A stretch of DNA of 44,177 nucleotides, taken from positions 1-44,177 of the forward strand of contig NZ_JADEWG010000046.1 of the NCBI RefSeq assembly GCF_015207735.1, read 5' to 3'. The position numbers and the translations under genes are program-made. This document shows positions 44,140 to 44,177 of the stretch, one piece after another. Numbering within the stretch: the stretch's first letter is position 1; each line of letters opens with the position of its first letter. Under the pieces are notes generated by a model, which made no database searches, had not been told where the DNA came from, and was given only the letters and a program-made list of their open reading frames with translations. This DNA comes from [Phormidium] sp. LEGE 05292. GTDB lineage: Bacteria; Cyanobacteriota; Cyanobacteriia; Cyanobacteriales; Aerosakkonemataceae.

Positions 44140-44177
44140 TTGGGGAGATGGGGTGCAGGGGGGCAGAGGGGCAGAGG
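44140..44177 (+). repeat. Start of a GGGGCAGA octamer repeat
   Basis: After a GATTGGGGAGATGGGG stretch the sequence becomes GGGGGGCAGAGGGGCAGAGG and runs off the window. It is the same octamer, in complementary form, as in the lspA 3' end (23416-23446). Confidence 0.65.

Noticed and set aside
1-44177. tRNA, rRNA, tmRNA or other known structural RNA genes
   Set aside because: No TΨC-loop (GGTTCRA) with matching cloverleaf and no conserved rRNA segments were recognised by eye; a covariance-model scan would settle it.

Overview
The window looks like chromosomal DNA of a filamentous cyanobacterium. It carries many HIP1 octamers (GCGATCGC), the photosystem II assembly lipoprotein Psb27, an FtsH close to the thylakoid repair type, cyanophycinase, several cyanobacterial families of unknown function (DUF3038, DUF4335, DUF2358, DUF1995), and short G/C- or A/T-rich intergenic heptamer repeats. 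The genus cannot be fixed from sequence alone. No rRNA, tRNA, prophage or CRISPR array was seen.

Layout. 1-6.1 kb: exported MBL-fold protein with a degenerate metal site, convergent membrane acyltransferase, pepP-DUF421 pair, PGM1-like ATP-grasp protein. 6.1-11.4 kb (minus strand): ABCD/SbmA-type ABC exporter, orphan polytopic membrane protein, exported GH50 (beta-agarase-like) glycoside hydrolase. 11.5-14.3 kb: membrane Ser/Thr kinase with zinc-ribbon N terminus, then a glycerophosphodiesterase 6 bp downstream. 14.4-16.3 kb: ftsH. 16.5-20.9 kb: DUF3038 and DUF4335 proteins, then a hybrid-free sensor histidine kinase. 20.9-25.8 kb (minus): FHA-containing class A PBP, lspA, bioY, bioB. 26.0-30.7 kb: pstS-pstC-pstA-pstB phosphate importer with a candidate Pho box. 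30.8-35.1 kb: psb27, an adenosine-deaminase-like enzyme, DUF2358, an ArsA/Get3 ATPase with an Hsp20-like tail, and a PlsC-type acyltransferase. 35.1-37.6 kb: exported cyanophycinase and a RAYT transposase embedded in 55-bp palindromic arrays. 37.6-44.1 kb: DUF1995, TAXI solute-binding protein, TPR protein, cysteine desulfurase, a Cys-rich small protein, and a secreted phospholipase D/HhH lipoprotein.

The strongest candidate for something little described is a REP/RAYT system. An intact Y1 HUH transposase (36643-37236) sits between two tandem arrays (36418-36634 and 37256-37528). Each 55-bp unit holds two hairpins in inverted orientation. Both hairpins share a TRAA tetraloop and a conserved ACAAC-type flank. 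Related single or paired copies lie 3' of at least four other genes in the window (near 925, 14296, 20851 and 31242), with stems that differ while keeping pairing. In three genes the repeat overlaps or supplies the stop codon. Other leads are a possible SD-sequestering switch ahead of the small Cys-rich gene at 41.9 kb, an EF-hand-like loop inside the secreted PLD protein, and enzyme relatives with altered active sites (MBL protein, adenosine-deaminase-like protein).
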